DNA of 9,681 nucleotides from an uncultured Prevotellaceae bacterium (GCA_947176655.1 CAMWRK010000070.1:1-9681), one strand, 5' to 3'. Counted from the first letter of the stretch, positions 1-5,806 are shown. Notes: generated from the sequence alone by a model not told the origin. Made by a program: numbers and translations.

Positions 1-505
1 GTCCGGAGAGAATCTGGCCGTATCGTGCCAGCAGTGTCTCCGTCTGCCTGTGGCTGTCTCCGTCGCTGTCTGCAAGCCCCATGGTCCATATATGGCTGTA
101 TCCGTTGTGGCTGACAACGGTGGAGCCGGTGTCATCAGTCGTATACCGTATGTCTGTGCCACGCTGGAGATATATCCACAATGCCACCTTGCTGCCGTCG
201 AGCGGAGGCTGCTGTATGTAGCTGACGGTGCATTGCGCATGCTGTTCCTGCTGTATGACGGGTTGCTGGTTGGTGCTGTCGGAAAGGAAATAACGTTTGA
301 AGACTGGCTGCGCCCCCTTAAGCTCCGCCAGCTGCATGACGTGTTCCTCGGCCTGGTGTATGCGCGAATACTGCCCGGCGAACATCTCCATGCGTGGCTC
401 TATGTGAAGAATGGCGTGCCATTCCTCTGTACCATTGCCGGGGACGAAGTGGGAAATCTCGGCTGTAGCACCCAGTTCAGGTATACTTAATTGTAGGTAT
501 TTCAT
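1..505 (-). CDS. Rid/YjgF-like (chorismatase-type) protein, N-terminal part, runs off the window
   Basis: An open frame on the minus strand runs from ATG at 505 without a stop to base 1, giving 168 residues beginning MKYLQLSIPELGATAEISHF. The segment containing EEHVMQLAELKGAQPVFKRYFLSDSTNQ resembles the N-terminal half of the long, two-part Rid proteins found in Bacteroidales, relatives of FkbO/Hyg5-type chorismatases. The diagnostic C-terminal Rid half lies outside the window. Rid proteins usually hydrolyse reactive enamines/imines; chorismatase-like members cleave chorismate. Which applies here cannot be told. No signal peptide or membrane segment is visible, so it should be cytoplasmic. 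It is divergent from the hemerythrin-LuxR gene and shares its control region, so it is a likely target of that regulator. Its promoter box ends only four bases before the ATG, so the mRNA may be leaderless. Family call from recognition, moderate confidence; the gene itself is well supported by the clean frame and promoter. Confidence 0.68.
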   Translation of the reverse strand, partial: MKYLQLSIPELGATAEISHFVPGNGTEEWHAILHIEPRMEMFAGQYSRIHQAEEHVMQLAELKGAQPVFKRYFLSDSTNQQPVIQQEQHAQCTVSYIQQPPLDGSKVALWIYLQRGTDIRYTTDDTGSTVVSHNGYSHIWTMGLADSDGDSHRQTETLLARYGQILSG

Positions 506-509
506 GGCG

Positions 510-517
510 CAAAGGTA
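510..517 (-). promoter_or_regulatory. Bacteroidota -7 promoter box for the Rid-like gene
   Basis: TACCTTTG on the minus strand matches the TAnnTTTG -7 consensus. It ends four bases before the ATG at 505, so transcription should begin at or within a few bases of the start codon. No TTTG is found at the expected -33 position, where the palindrome at 535-548 lies instead. This suggests dependence on a bound regulator. Confidence 0.6.
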
Positions 518-534
518 CAAAAAAATGAGTAATG

Positions 535-548
535 ATGCGTGCACGCAT
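535..548. promoter_or_regulatory. Perfect 14-bp palindrome, candidate operator between divergent promoters
   Basis: ATGCGTGCACGCAT is a perfect palindrome centred between bases 541 and 542. It lies between the outward-facing -7 boxes at 510-517 (minus) and 561-568 (plus) and covers the -33 region of both. LuxR/FixJ-type HTH dimers bind short inverted repeats, so the adjacent regulator is the natural candidate ligand. This is inference from symmetry and position; no second copy was noticed in the window. Confidence 0.5.
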
Positions 549-560
549 GCTATTTATTTA

Positions 561-568
561 TACATTTG
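561..568 (+). promoter_or_regulatory. Bacteroidota -7 promoter box for the hemerythrin-LuxR gene
   Basis: TACATTTG matches TAnnTTTG. Transcription would start near 573-575, giving an untranslated leader of about 60 bases before the ATG at 634. A -33 TTTG is missing; the palindrome at 535-548 occupies that position. Confidence 0.55.
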
Positions 569-633
569 CAGACAATAACGTGCACGGCAATCTGCCTGAC
601 CAGTCGGGCGATGTGTGACATAAATATACGACG

Positions 634-1608
634 ATGACGGACAAGTATAAGGCTTCTGACCCGATGAGCGAACTGATAAGCGATGACTATCGAATGTTGC
701 AGGTCATAAGCCGTTTCGGGCTGACCTTCGGTTTCGGCGATGCCAGCATACAGACGGTGTGCCGGGAGTGCTGTGTCGATGTGCCCACGTTTCTGGCTGT
801 GGTGAACTTCATCGGCAACGGCGACCATGTTGCTGTAGACGAGCTGGTGGACGATGTCGACGTAAGGGCTCTGATGGAATATCTGAAGCGTTCGCATACC
901 TATTTCGTGGATTTCAGGTTGCCGGCCATCAAACGCAAACTGTTGGAGGCCATGGGGGTGTCCAGCAGCCAGATAGCGGTGCTGATACTGAAATTCTATG
1001 ATGAATATGCGGCGGAGGTATCTCGCCACATGGAGTATGAGAACTGCCACGTGCACCCCTATGTGGAGACATTGCTCTCAGGCCGCATGCCGGATGCGGA
1101 GCACGATTTCCGTACCTTGTGCCACCAGCACAAGGACAATCACGAGAATATAGAAAAGAGTTCTGCAGAACTGAAGAACATCCTCATCAAATATTATCCT
1201 GCACAGAGCAACGTGCATCTTCTGAATGAGGTGCTGATGGACATATACATGATGGAGGAGGATCTGCTGAGTCACTGCCGCCTGGAGGATCTGCTCTTTG
1301 CGGAATGCGTGCACCGTCTGGAGGAGGAAGTTCGGTTGCACGGTTCCCGTCTGGAGGATGAGGAAGATGGCGGAGCCCTGCGTCAGGAATCTGTCGACAG
1401 CCTTTCGGAGCGCGAGAAAGAGGTGATAAGGGAACTGGTCAAGGGCTTGTCCAACAAAGAGATTGCCGAAAACATGTTCATCTCCGTCAATACCGTCATG
1501 ACGCATAGGCGCAACATTTCCAGGAAACTGAACATACACTCTCCGGCAGGACTGACCATCTACGCTATAGTCAATGGCCTGGTCAAACTGGACGAGATAG
1601 AGATATAG
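634..1608 (+). CDS. RIC/hemerythrin-like di-iron sensor fused to LuxR-type HTH regulator
   Basis: A 324-residue one-component regulator with three parts. Residues about 12-60 resemble the ScdA/YtfE N-terminal domain, but the usual Cys-Cys pair is replaced (GLTFGFGD). Residues about 75-232 form a hemerythrin-like helical bundle. All six expected carboxylate/histidine di-iron ligands can be placed: H88, H132 with E136, H166 (or H170), and H214 with E218 in HCRLEDLLF, with spacing very close to E. coli YtfE. Residues about 257-316 are a LuxR/GerE-type HTH (LSEREKEVIRELVKGLSNKEIA...VNTVMTHRRNISRKLNI). The architecture implies that a di-iron centre senses NO, O2 or redox state and controls DNA binding; this is inferred. 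No receiver domain is present, so phosphorylation control is unlikely. The start at 634 fits the promoter at 561-568. It is divergent from the Rid-like gene, its probable target, and probably autoregulated. Confidence 0.85.
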   Translation: MTDKYKASDPMSELISDDYRMLQVISRFGLTFGFGDASIQTVCRECCVDVPTFLAVVNFIGNGDHVAVDELVDDVDVRALMEYLKRSHTYFVDFRLPAIKRKLLEAMGVSSSQIAVLILKFYDEYAAEVSRHMEYENCHVHPYVETLLSGRMPDAEHDFRTLCHQHKDNHENIEKSSAELKNILIKYYPAQSNVHLLNEVLMDIYMMEEDLLSHCRLEDLLFAECVHRLEEEVRLHGSRLEDEEDGGALRQESVDSLSEREKEVIRELVKGLSNKEIAENMFISVNTVMTHRRNISRKLNIHSPAGLTIYAIVNGLVKLDEIEI

Positions 1609-1648
1609 CGCAGACGGCAACAGAAAGAGATATGCCACGTGTGACAAT

Positions 1649-1703
1649 GCCGGAAGCTATATCAGCCTCTCCGTATTGTGGAGGTGTGGATATGGCTTCC
1701 GGC
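1649..1703. terminator. Long hairpin between convergent genes, possible bidirectional terminator
   Basis: Bases 1649-1663 pair with 1689-1703 in a 15-bp stem with a single T-G pair, built on GCCGGAAGC/GCTTCCGGC. CTCC/GGAG can form a smaller helix inside the loop. It lies between the 3' ends of the LuxR-type gene and the esterase gene. No strong T-run follows on either strand, so termination is likely but not certain. Confidence 0.55.
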
Positions 1704-1731
1704 GTATTGTGAGCATTTCTGTCCGGCCAGG

Positions 1732-2472
1732 CTATTGCTGAGACAGAGCCTTTTCCATGAAGTACGGCAATTGTACGCGCCACCAGCACCAATCGTGATC
1801 TACGTCGAAGCCCCAGTAGTCCATGAAGGCAGGTATCCCCCTCTGACACAGTATAGTGTCCAGTAGGCGTGTGCTTTCGAGAAGTTCGTCCTCCCAGCGC
1901 CCCTGTCCTACGCAGATGTATATGCGGCGTGTCCTGTACAGAGCAATCCATGGGTGGTCGTCGGGCATCTCGCGTAGGTAGTCCACTGGAGAGTTAAGGA
2001 ATGTCAAGTCGTCGCTGTACGTGGGGAATCCGTACGTCGCAGTGTACAGACCGCTGAGCGCTATTACCGTGTCGAATATGTCCGGACGGCGGAAGAAGAA
2101 GTTTCCGGCATGGAACGCTCCCATGGAACAGCCGGTGACAATGAACGTTTCGTCTGGCGACATGCGCACCTCGGGGATGAGTTCCTCGGTGATGTAGTGA
2201 TACCATCGTTCGTGCAACTCTATGCGCTGGCGGCAGTCGCCGCTGCGGTTGCTCCACGTCTCACCGTCTATGCCGTCTGGGCAGACGACACGTATCCGCC
2301 CGCTCTCTATCATGGGGGCTATGACATCGATCATGCCGAAGTTCTCGTAGTCGAAGAAACGTCCGTCCTGAGACGGGAAAACCAGCACTGGGCGTCCCTC
2401 CGTGCCGTAGGTCTTGTATTCCATCTCGCGTCCGAGACTGTTGCTGTAATGTTTGTGATACTGTCCTTCCAT
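1732..2472 (-). CDS. Esterase-family alpha/beta hydrolase
   Basis: A 246-residue protein of the putative-esterase (esterase D-like) alpha/beta hydrolase family. The nucleophile elbow is GCSMGA with Ser116. The C-terminal catalytic His is probably His226 in VDHDWCWW, matching the HDW motif of this family; the acid is probably among E194/D195 or D223/D225. The early strand VLVFPSQDGRFFDYENFGM is typical of the family. No signal peptide is seen, so it is probably cytoplasmic. It should hydrolyse an ester or thioester of a small molecule; the substrate is unknown. It starts 11 bases after the ATP-grasp gene and has no promoter of its own, so the two form an operon. ATP-grasp plus esterase suggests that the esterase acts on the ligase product or its precursor. 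Confidence 0.85.
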   Translation of the reverse strand: MEGQYHKHYSNSLGREMEYKTYGTEGRPVLVFPSQDGRFFDYENFGMIDVIAPMIESGRIRVVCPDGIDGETWSNRSGDCRQRIELHERWYHYITEELIPEVRMSPDETFIVTGCSMGAFHAGNFFFRRPDIFDTVIALSGLYTATYGFPTYSDDLTFLNSPVDYLREMPDDHPWIALYRTRRIYICVGQGRWEDELLESTRLLDTILCQRGIPAFMDYWGFDVDHDWCWWRVQLPYFMEKALSQQ

Positions 2473-2483
2473 ATTTCTGTTTT

Positions 2484-3680
2484 CTATTTTCTGTTGCAGA
2501 CGTCGTACAGGAACTCGTCGCGCTCCTCCTCGGTGCGGAAGCGTGCTATGTAGGCGTGGTCGCCCATGGCCGGTGCAAGAGCCTTGTCTATGTCCGGCGC
2601 CATTTGTATGGCATAGGCGTACTTGTCCATGATGCCTGCATCGGACATGTGGTATTCTACCCTGGAACGTCTGCCGGCGTAGACGCAGAAATAGTCATCG
2701 TTGGTGTCGGGCTGCCTGCGGCAGTTGAAAGCAATCATGTCGCCCCATATCTGGTACACGTTGACACTGTGTGCATAGTTGATCATGTCCGGAGTATAGC
2801 CGCCGCCTGGACGCATGTTCACCTCGAGAGCCACGAAGTCACCCTTGTTGCCCAGACCGCGGTGGGCGCGGCTCAGACGGAAGAACTCCAGGTGCACGAA
2901 GCGGCTGCGCACGTCGAATGCCTTTACCGTCTGTCTGCCCCAGAAGCGCAGGTTCTCGTCTATGTGCTGGCGTACATAGTACGTGCTGTCCAGACGGTAG
3001 TTCACTATGTCGGCTATGGACGGCGGACATACACACATGCTCTCGAAGATGGGTTCGCCTTGGGCGTTGATGATGGCGTCGTAGGTACAGATGTCGCCCG
3101 TCACGAACTCCTCGATGACATATTCGTGGACGTTGGGCGTGTTCTTCAGGAAGTCGAGCAGGGCGGCTTCGTCCGCTATCTTGTGCGCACCGCCGGCTCC
3201 CACGCCGATATCGGGCTTGGCAAAGATGGGATAACCTGCCTCATAAGCAAAATGCAGTATGGCCTCCCGGCTCTCTCCGGCCTTTATCTGGCGTGCCGTG
3301 CGTATGCCTCCGGCAGCATAGTATTTCTTCATCTCGGACTTCTCCTTGATGCGCTCTATCTTGTCCGTCTTTATGCCCGTGTTGACATTGAAGTCTGTGC
3401 GCAGTCTGGCATCCTGTTCCAGCCAGTACTCGTTGTTGCTCTCTATCCAGTCTATGCGTCCGTAGCGTGAGGCGAAGTGTGCCACGGCACGGTACACCTG
3501 GTCATAGTCTTCCATGTCACCGACACGGTAATATTCCGCCAGTGCCTCTCTCAGCCTCTGGTCGAGGCTGTCGTAGGGGGCATCGCCGATGCCTAATACC
3601 GTTACACCGTTTTTCCTCAGCGCGTCGCAGAAGTTCCAGTAGTTCTCCGGGAAGTTTGGGGAGATGAAAATGAAGTTCAT
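2484..3680 (-). CDS. ATP-grasp carboxylate-amine ligase-like enzyme
   Basis: A 398-residue ATP-grasp protein. The N-terminal region (about 1-100) is a Rossmann-like preATP-grasp domain beginning MNFIFISPNFPENYWNF. ATP-binding features follow: K155 in PIFAKPDIGVGAGGAHKI with its glycine-rich loop, the hinge YVIEEFVTG (E190/E191), and the metal- and phosphate-binding EVNMRPGGG (E286, N288, R290). Such enzymes join a carboxylate to an amine or thiol through an acyl-phosphate; the substrates cannot be read from sequence. It resembles the ATP-grasp proteins often labelled carbamoyl-phosphate synthase-like, but it is a single short module and not a carbamoyl-phosphate synthase. First gene of an operon with the esterase, with a leader of about 80 bases from a consensus promoter that is interleaved with that of the divergent peptidase gene. 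Confidence 0.87.
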   Translation of the reverse strand: MNFIFISPNFPENYWNFCDALRKNGVTVLGIGDAPYDSLDQRLREALAEYYRVGDMEDYDQVYRAVAHFASRYGRIDWIESNNEYWLEQDARLRTDFNVNTGIKTDKIERIKEKSEMKKYYAAGGIRTARQIKAGESREAILHFAYEAGYPIFAKPDIGVGAGGAHKIADEAALLDFLKNTPNVHEYVIEEFVTGDICTYDAIINAQGEPIFESMCVCPPSIADIVNYRLDSTYYVRQHIDENLRFWGRQTVKAFDVRSRFVHLEFFRLSRAHRGLGNKGDFVALEVNMRPGGGYTPDMINYAHSVNVYQIWGDMIAFNCRRQPDTNDDYFCVYAGRRSRVEYHMSDAGIMDKYAYAIQMAPDIDKALAPAMGDHAYIARFRTEEERDEFLYDVCNRK

Positions 3681-3764
3681 GATGGTAATAATTGTTTTGG
3701 TGGTTATGTGTACTTGAAGGAAAAGAGCGTTGACAAATGTCCACGTTTTGCCGTCTCAATAGCG

Positions 3765-3795
3765 CAAATTTAAGTTTTTTATTTGAATAATCAAA
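3765..3795 (-). promoter_or_regulatory. Consensus promoter of the ATP-grasp/esterase operon
   Basis: On the minus strand TTTG (3795-3792), a 19-base spacer and TAAATTTG (3772-3765) match the Bacteroidota consensus exactly. Predicted start of transcription is near 3759. The -33 box lies inside the spacer of the opposing promoter. Confidence 0.7.
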
Positions 3796-3813
3796 ATAAA
3801 TGCCATACCTTTG
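3782..3813 (+). promoter_or_regulatory. Consensus promoter of the S51 peptidase gene
   Basis: TTTG (3782-3785), a 20-base spacer and TACCTTTG (3806-3813) match the Bacteroidota consensus exactly. The ATG at 3822 is only eight bases after the box, so the transcript should have almost no leader. This also rules out the in-frame TTG at 3783 as the start. Confidence 0.72.
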
Positions 3814-3821
3814 CCCGATAT

Positions 3822-4547
3822 ATGTTCACGTTGTTTCTTACAAGCAGTCCCTGCGGACACGATGGAGCCATATTCGAGAAGAATGGTCTCCGCGAGGAAC
3901 TTCTTCGCCAGTTGGACGGGAATATCCGCGGATTGTACATAACGTCTGCTCCAGATGATTTTTATGGCAGCGAGTGTGCATCGGAAGGTTTGTGCGAGGC
4001 TCTCCGCGCCTGTGGTGTGCAAGTCTCCGGCTGGACGCTGCTGGACAGACGCAACTGTGCCGATGTGCACAGTCTGGTGTGCGAGGCAGACCTTGTCATT
4101 CTTGGTGGCGGCCATGTGCCCACGCAGCATCGTTTCTTTCAGGAGATGCATCTGCGTGAGATATTGCTGGAGTTCGAAGGTGTGCTGCTCACCATCAGTG
4201 CAGGCAGCATGAACTGTGCCGATGTGGTGTATTCCATACCGGAGCTGCCAGGCGAGGTGCGCGACCCTAACTACCGCCGCTTCTTCAGTGGCATGGGACT
4301 GACCGGCATACAGATATTACCTCATTATTACGAGTGGAAGGATTTCGTCCTCGACGGTATGAAAATATATAATGAAGTGGCCGCCAAGGACAGCATGGGA
4401 CGGCGTTTTTACGTCTTCCCTGACGGCACCTACCTGTTCAGCATGTACGGCTACGAGGAAATACGCGGCGAAGCCTACCTCATGGAAAACGGCATCTTCC
4501 GCCAGGTATGCGAGGATGGGCAACGCGTGCTCCTGCCGATAATCTGA
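3822..4547 (+). CDS. Peptidase E-like serine peptidase (family S51)
   Basis: A 241-residue protein of the S51 peptidase E (aspartyl dipeptidase)/cyanophycinase group. The nucleophile motif is LTISAGSM with Ser126. LVILGGGHVPTQ (residues 91-102) is the glycine-rich strand-loop before it, and His168 in QILPHYYEW matches the peptidase E histidine motif. Known members cleave Asp-X dipeptides or related isoaspartyl bonds; specificity here is unknown. No signal peptide, so probably cytoplasmic. The start at 3822 is chosen because the promoter box ends at 3813; an in-frame TTG at 3783 lies upstream of any transcript. Divergent from an ATP-grasp ligase and esterase, which hints that it hydrolyses or recycles a peptide-like product of that pair (inference). 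Confidence 0.87.
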   Translation: MFTLFLTSSPCGHDGAIFEKNGLREELLRQLDGNIRGLYITSAPDDFYGSECASEGLCEALRACGVQVSGWTLLDRRNCADVHSLVCEADLVILGGGHVPTQHRFFQEMHLREILLEFEGVLLTISAGSMNCADVVYSIPELPGEVRDPNYRRFFSGMGLTGIQILPHYYEWKDFVLDGMKIYNEVAAKDSMGRRFYVFPDGTYLFSMYGYEEIRGEAYLMENGIFRQVCEDGQRVLLPII

Positions 4548-4617
4548 GCGAGGCTTTTCGCCATTTACCGTTTTGGGTGGATAGCGTACAAATTAAGTGC
4601 CCTTCGTTCCCGATTTT

Positions 4618-4639
4618 GCCTGAAGTACTATGTTCAGGC
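4618..4639 (+). terminator. Hairpin downstream of the S51 peptidase gene
   Basis: GCCTGAA (4618-4624) and TTCAGGC (4633-4639) form a perfect 7-bp stem with an 8-base loop, about 70 bases after the peptidase stop codon. The following sequence is only moderately T-rich, so terminator function is plausible but weakly supported. The stretch from 4548 to this hairpin shows nothing else. Confidence 0.4.
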
Positions 4640-4666
4640 GTTCTTCATAACTTCGTCTCATAAAAA

Positions 4667-4702
4667 GCCCTCTAAAAGTTAGATAAAAAACTTTTAGGGG
4701 GC
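4667..4702 (-). terminator. Strong intrinsic terminator of the small exported-protein gene
   Basis: Bases 4667-4680 (GCCCTCTAAAAGTT) pair with 4689-4702 in a 14-bp stem with one G-T pair and an 8-base loop. Read on the minus strand the stem is followed by TTTTTAT, a classic U-tract. It lies about 60 bases after the stop codon of the gene at 4764-5105 and shows that this gene is a self-contained transcription unit. Confidence 0.85.
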
Positions 4703-4763
4703 AGTTCACAATCAGACAATCTCTTTTTTTACTTAGATGCTACTGGTACGCAAACTATAGGGT

Positions 4764-5105
4764 TTACATACTGAAAAAATAATCGGTGTCTTTATAAGTT
4801 ACATAATAGTTACCGTTTTTGTGTTTCTTCACCCACGCCTCTACAGAATTCACTGGTTTTGTGTTGCCGTTTATGGCATACTTTGTTATTACTGCATAGA
4901 ATGACTCACATTGTCCTTCTGTGCGATAAACGGTTATGTAGATGCGCGCAGTCTGTGACCAAGTGGCCCAACCTTGCCAATAATGCGGAGCGTTTACGGA
5001 GGTAGTAGATGGTTCCGTTTGTGAAGCAAACAAATAGGGCATGGGCGTAAATACGAATGCAGCAATTAAGGTTATGGCTGCAAATGCGGATGAATGTTTT
5101 GACAT
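4764..5105 (-). CDS. Small exported protein of unknown function
   Basis: A 113-residue protein not recognised from any named family. Residues 1 to about 28 form a signal peptide: Lys3 and His4, a hydrophobic core AFAAITLIAAFVF, then a likely cleavage near LFAS/Q at 27-29. The mature protein of about 85 residues is rich in Trp, Tyr and Thr (HYWQGWATWSQTARIYITVY; NGNYYVTYKDTDYF), has one Cys (C66), no lipobox and no membrane segment. This suggests a small beta-rich periplasmic or secreted domain. It has its own promoter (5377-5407) and strong terminator (4667-4702). Between promoter and ATG lies a leader of about 265 bases containing an extensive RNA structure, which probably controls it. Base composition is more AT-rich than the flanking metabolic genes. 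No function is proposed. Confidence 0.75.
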   Translation of the reverse strand: MSKHSSAFAAITLIAAFVFTPMPYLFASQTEPSTTSVNAPHYWQGWATWSQTARIYITVYRTEGQCESFYAVITKYAINGNTKPVNSVEAWVKKHKNGNYYVTYKDTDYFFSM

Positions 5106-5168
5106 AATTATTAGTTTGTTAGTGTGGTCTTACAGTCCCATCGACCGTTAATGTTCAGTTAAGCTAGT

Positions 5169-5316
5169 GAGAAGCGTGGACTGAATTGCCACGTCTCCTA
5201 ACGACGGTCCTGAGAATACCTTGAATGCGAGATATGATAATAGCAGCCCACGCTATAGCGTGAGAACCATCTTGTTATCTCTTGCATTCGTCGAAAATTT
5301 CTCAGGTTTTCGTTAG
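5169..5316 (-). ncRNA. Large multi-helix RNA structure in the leader of the small exported-protein gene
   Basis: Nested inverted repeats define an elongated structure: CTAACGA 5198-5204 with 5310-5316; CCTGAGAA 5209-5216 with 5299-5306 (8 perfect pairs); GAATGC 5223-5228 with 5284-5289; GAGATA 5229-5234 with 5276-5281; and an apical CACGC-TATA-GCGTG hairpin at 5249-5262. Directly abutting it is a second hairpin, GAGA/TCTC (5169-5172/5194-5197) around CGTGG/CCACG (5175-5179/5189-5193). Internal loops between helices are short. The predicted minus-strand transcript from about 5371 carries all of this before the ATG at 5105. It could be a riboswitch-like or translational control leader, a processed small RNA, or a mobile hairpin element. 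No known RNA class was recognised. Confidence 0.65.
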
Positions 5317-5367
5317 CAAGATAAGCAAAACGCTTCTACGATAATTTATATGTCTTGACAATCCGAA

Positions 5368-5745
5368 ATGTCGTTGCAAAAGTACAGATTAATTTCTAAA
5401 CTTCAAAGTACAGAGTCCATTTTGTTGCAAAATATTTCAATCAAAGGCTTTCGGGCATCCATACCTTTTATATGTCCCGGTCTTACAAAAGAAGGATTCG
5501 ACGAGGCATGGAAATATTGCGAGGAAACAGGCCTGATGTATGATCAGGGATTTAGGACTTTGTTGGATTTGCGTAATCCGCAATATCCGAATCCGTTGAA
5601 AAATAGAATTTGCGGTATAGAGTTGTCAAGAGAGCCTAGTCAGAGTCTGGACGTGGCCTTTCAGCTGAATGGTCTTCCTGGGGTGTTTGCCTTGAGCGCA
5701 AGTGTAGACCAGAGACTTATCATTAGGACAGAGTTGGAGTTCTAA
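5368..5745 (+). CDS. Hypothetical protein, unrecognised
   Basis: A 125-residue frame from ATG at 5368, preceded by an in-frame stop at 5356-5358. Composition looks protein-like (GLTKEGFDEAWKYCEETGL, a likely helix; NPQYPNPLKN; a hydrophobic, strand-like C-terminus ending RTELEF), and no competing long frame exists on either strand. No signal peptide, membrane segment or known motif was seen. Two hairpins follow it (5773-5789 and 5807-5853), consistent with a transcription unit ending there. Against it: no TAnnTTTG promoter is visible upstream, and the promoter of the opposite-strand gene overlaps its first 14 codons. It may be a truncated gene remnant, or it may start further in. The AT-rich composition groups it with the accessory segment. 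Confidence 0.5.
   Translation: MSLQKYRLISKLQSTESILLQNISIKGFRASIPFICPGLTKEGFDEAWKYCEETGLMYDQGFRTLLDLRNPQYPNPLKNRICGIELSREPSQSLDVAFQLNGLPGVFALSASVDQRLIIRTELEF
5377..5407 (-). promoter_or_regulatory. Consensus promoter for the structured leader and small exported-protein gene
   Basis: On the minus strand TTTG (5407-5404), a 19-base spacer and TACTTTTG (5384-5377) fit TTTG-N19-TAnnTTTG exactly. Transcription should start near 5370-5372. No other TAnnTTTG box was found on the minus strand between here and the ATG at 5105. The promoter lies inside the first codons of the opposite-strand frame starting at 5368. Confidence 0.65.
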
Positions 5746-5772
5746 TCATGTGTCTGTGCAGGATGTCACAAT

Positions 5773-5789
5773 ACCAACTATCTGTTGGT
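5773..5789 (+). terminator. Small hairpin after the 125-codon frame
   Basis: ACCAAC (5773-5778) and GTTGGT (5784-5789) form a perfect 6-bp stem with a 5-base loop, about 28 bases after the stop codon. It is followed by TTGGTCTTAATTT, a weak T-rich tail. It may act with the larger hairpin that follows. Confidence 0.35.
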
Positions 5790-5806
5790 TTGGTCTTAAT
5801 TTAAAG

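Noticed and set aside
50..490. A 146-codon plus-strand frame.
   Set aside because: It is antisense to the Rid-like gene on the minus strand, which has a recognisable protein sequence and its own promoter box.
550..1056. Minus-strand frame antisense to the LuxR-type regulator (with another at 1078-1647).
   Set aside because: The plus strand encodes a full-length protein with intact di-iron ligands and HTH; the antisense translations show no family features.
2556..3470. A 304-codon plus-strand frame.
   Set aside because: Lies antisense inside the ATP-grasp gene, whose motifs are unambiguous; the shadow has a low-complexity, family-less translation.
3783..3821. Upstream in-frame TTG start for the S51 peptidase.
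   Set aside because: The consensus promoter lies across this stretch, so transcription begins after it; ATG at 3822 also gives the expected N-terminus.
5169..5316. Retron ncRNA.
   Set aside because: No reverse transcriptase gene lies nearby in the window, and the branching-G and a1/a2 arrangement could not be identified.
5190..5320. Integron attC-like site: CTAAC...GTTAGCA ends with nested stems.
   Set aside because: The terminal box does not fit GTTRRRY fully, the element lies at the 5' rather than 3' ends of both flanking genes, and no integrase or cassette array is present.
5355..5360. TTGACA as a sigma70-type -35 box for the 5368 frame.
   Set aside because: It is 8 bases before the ATG with no room for a -10 box, and Bacteroidota use the TTTG/TAnnTTTG signature.
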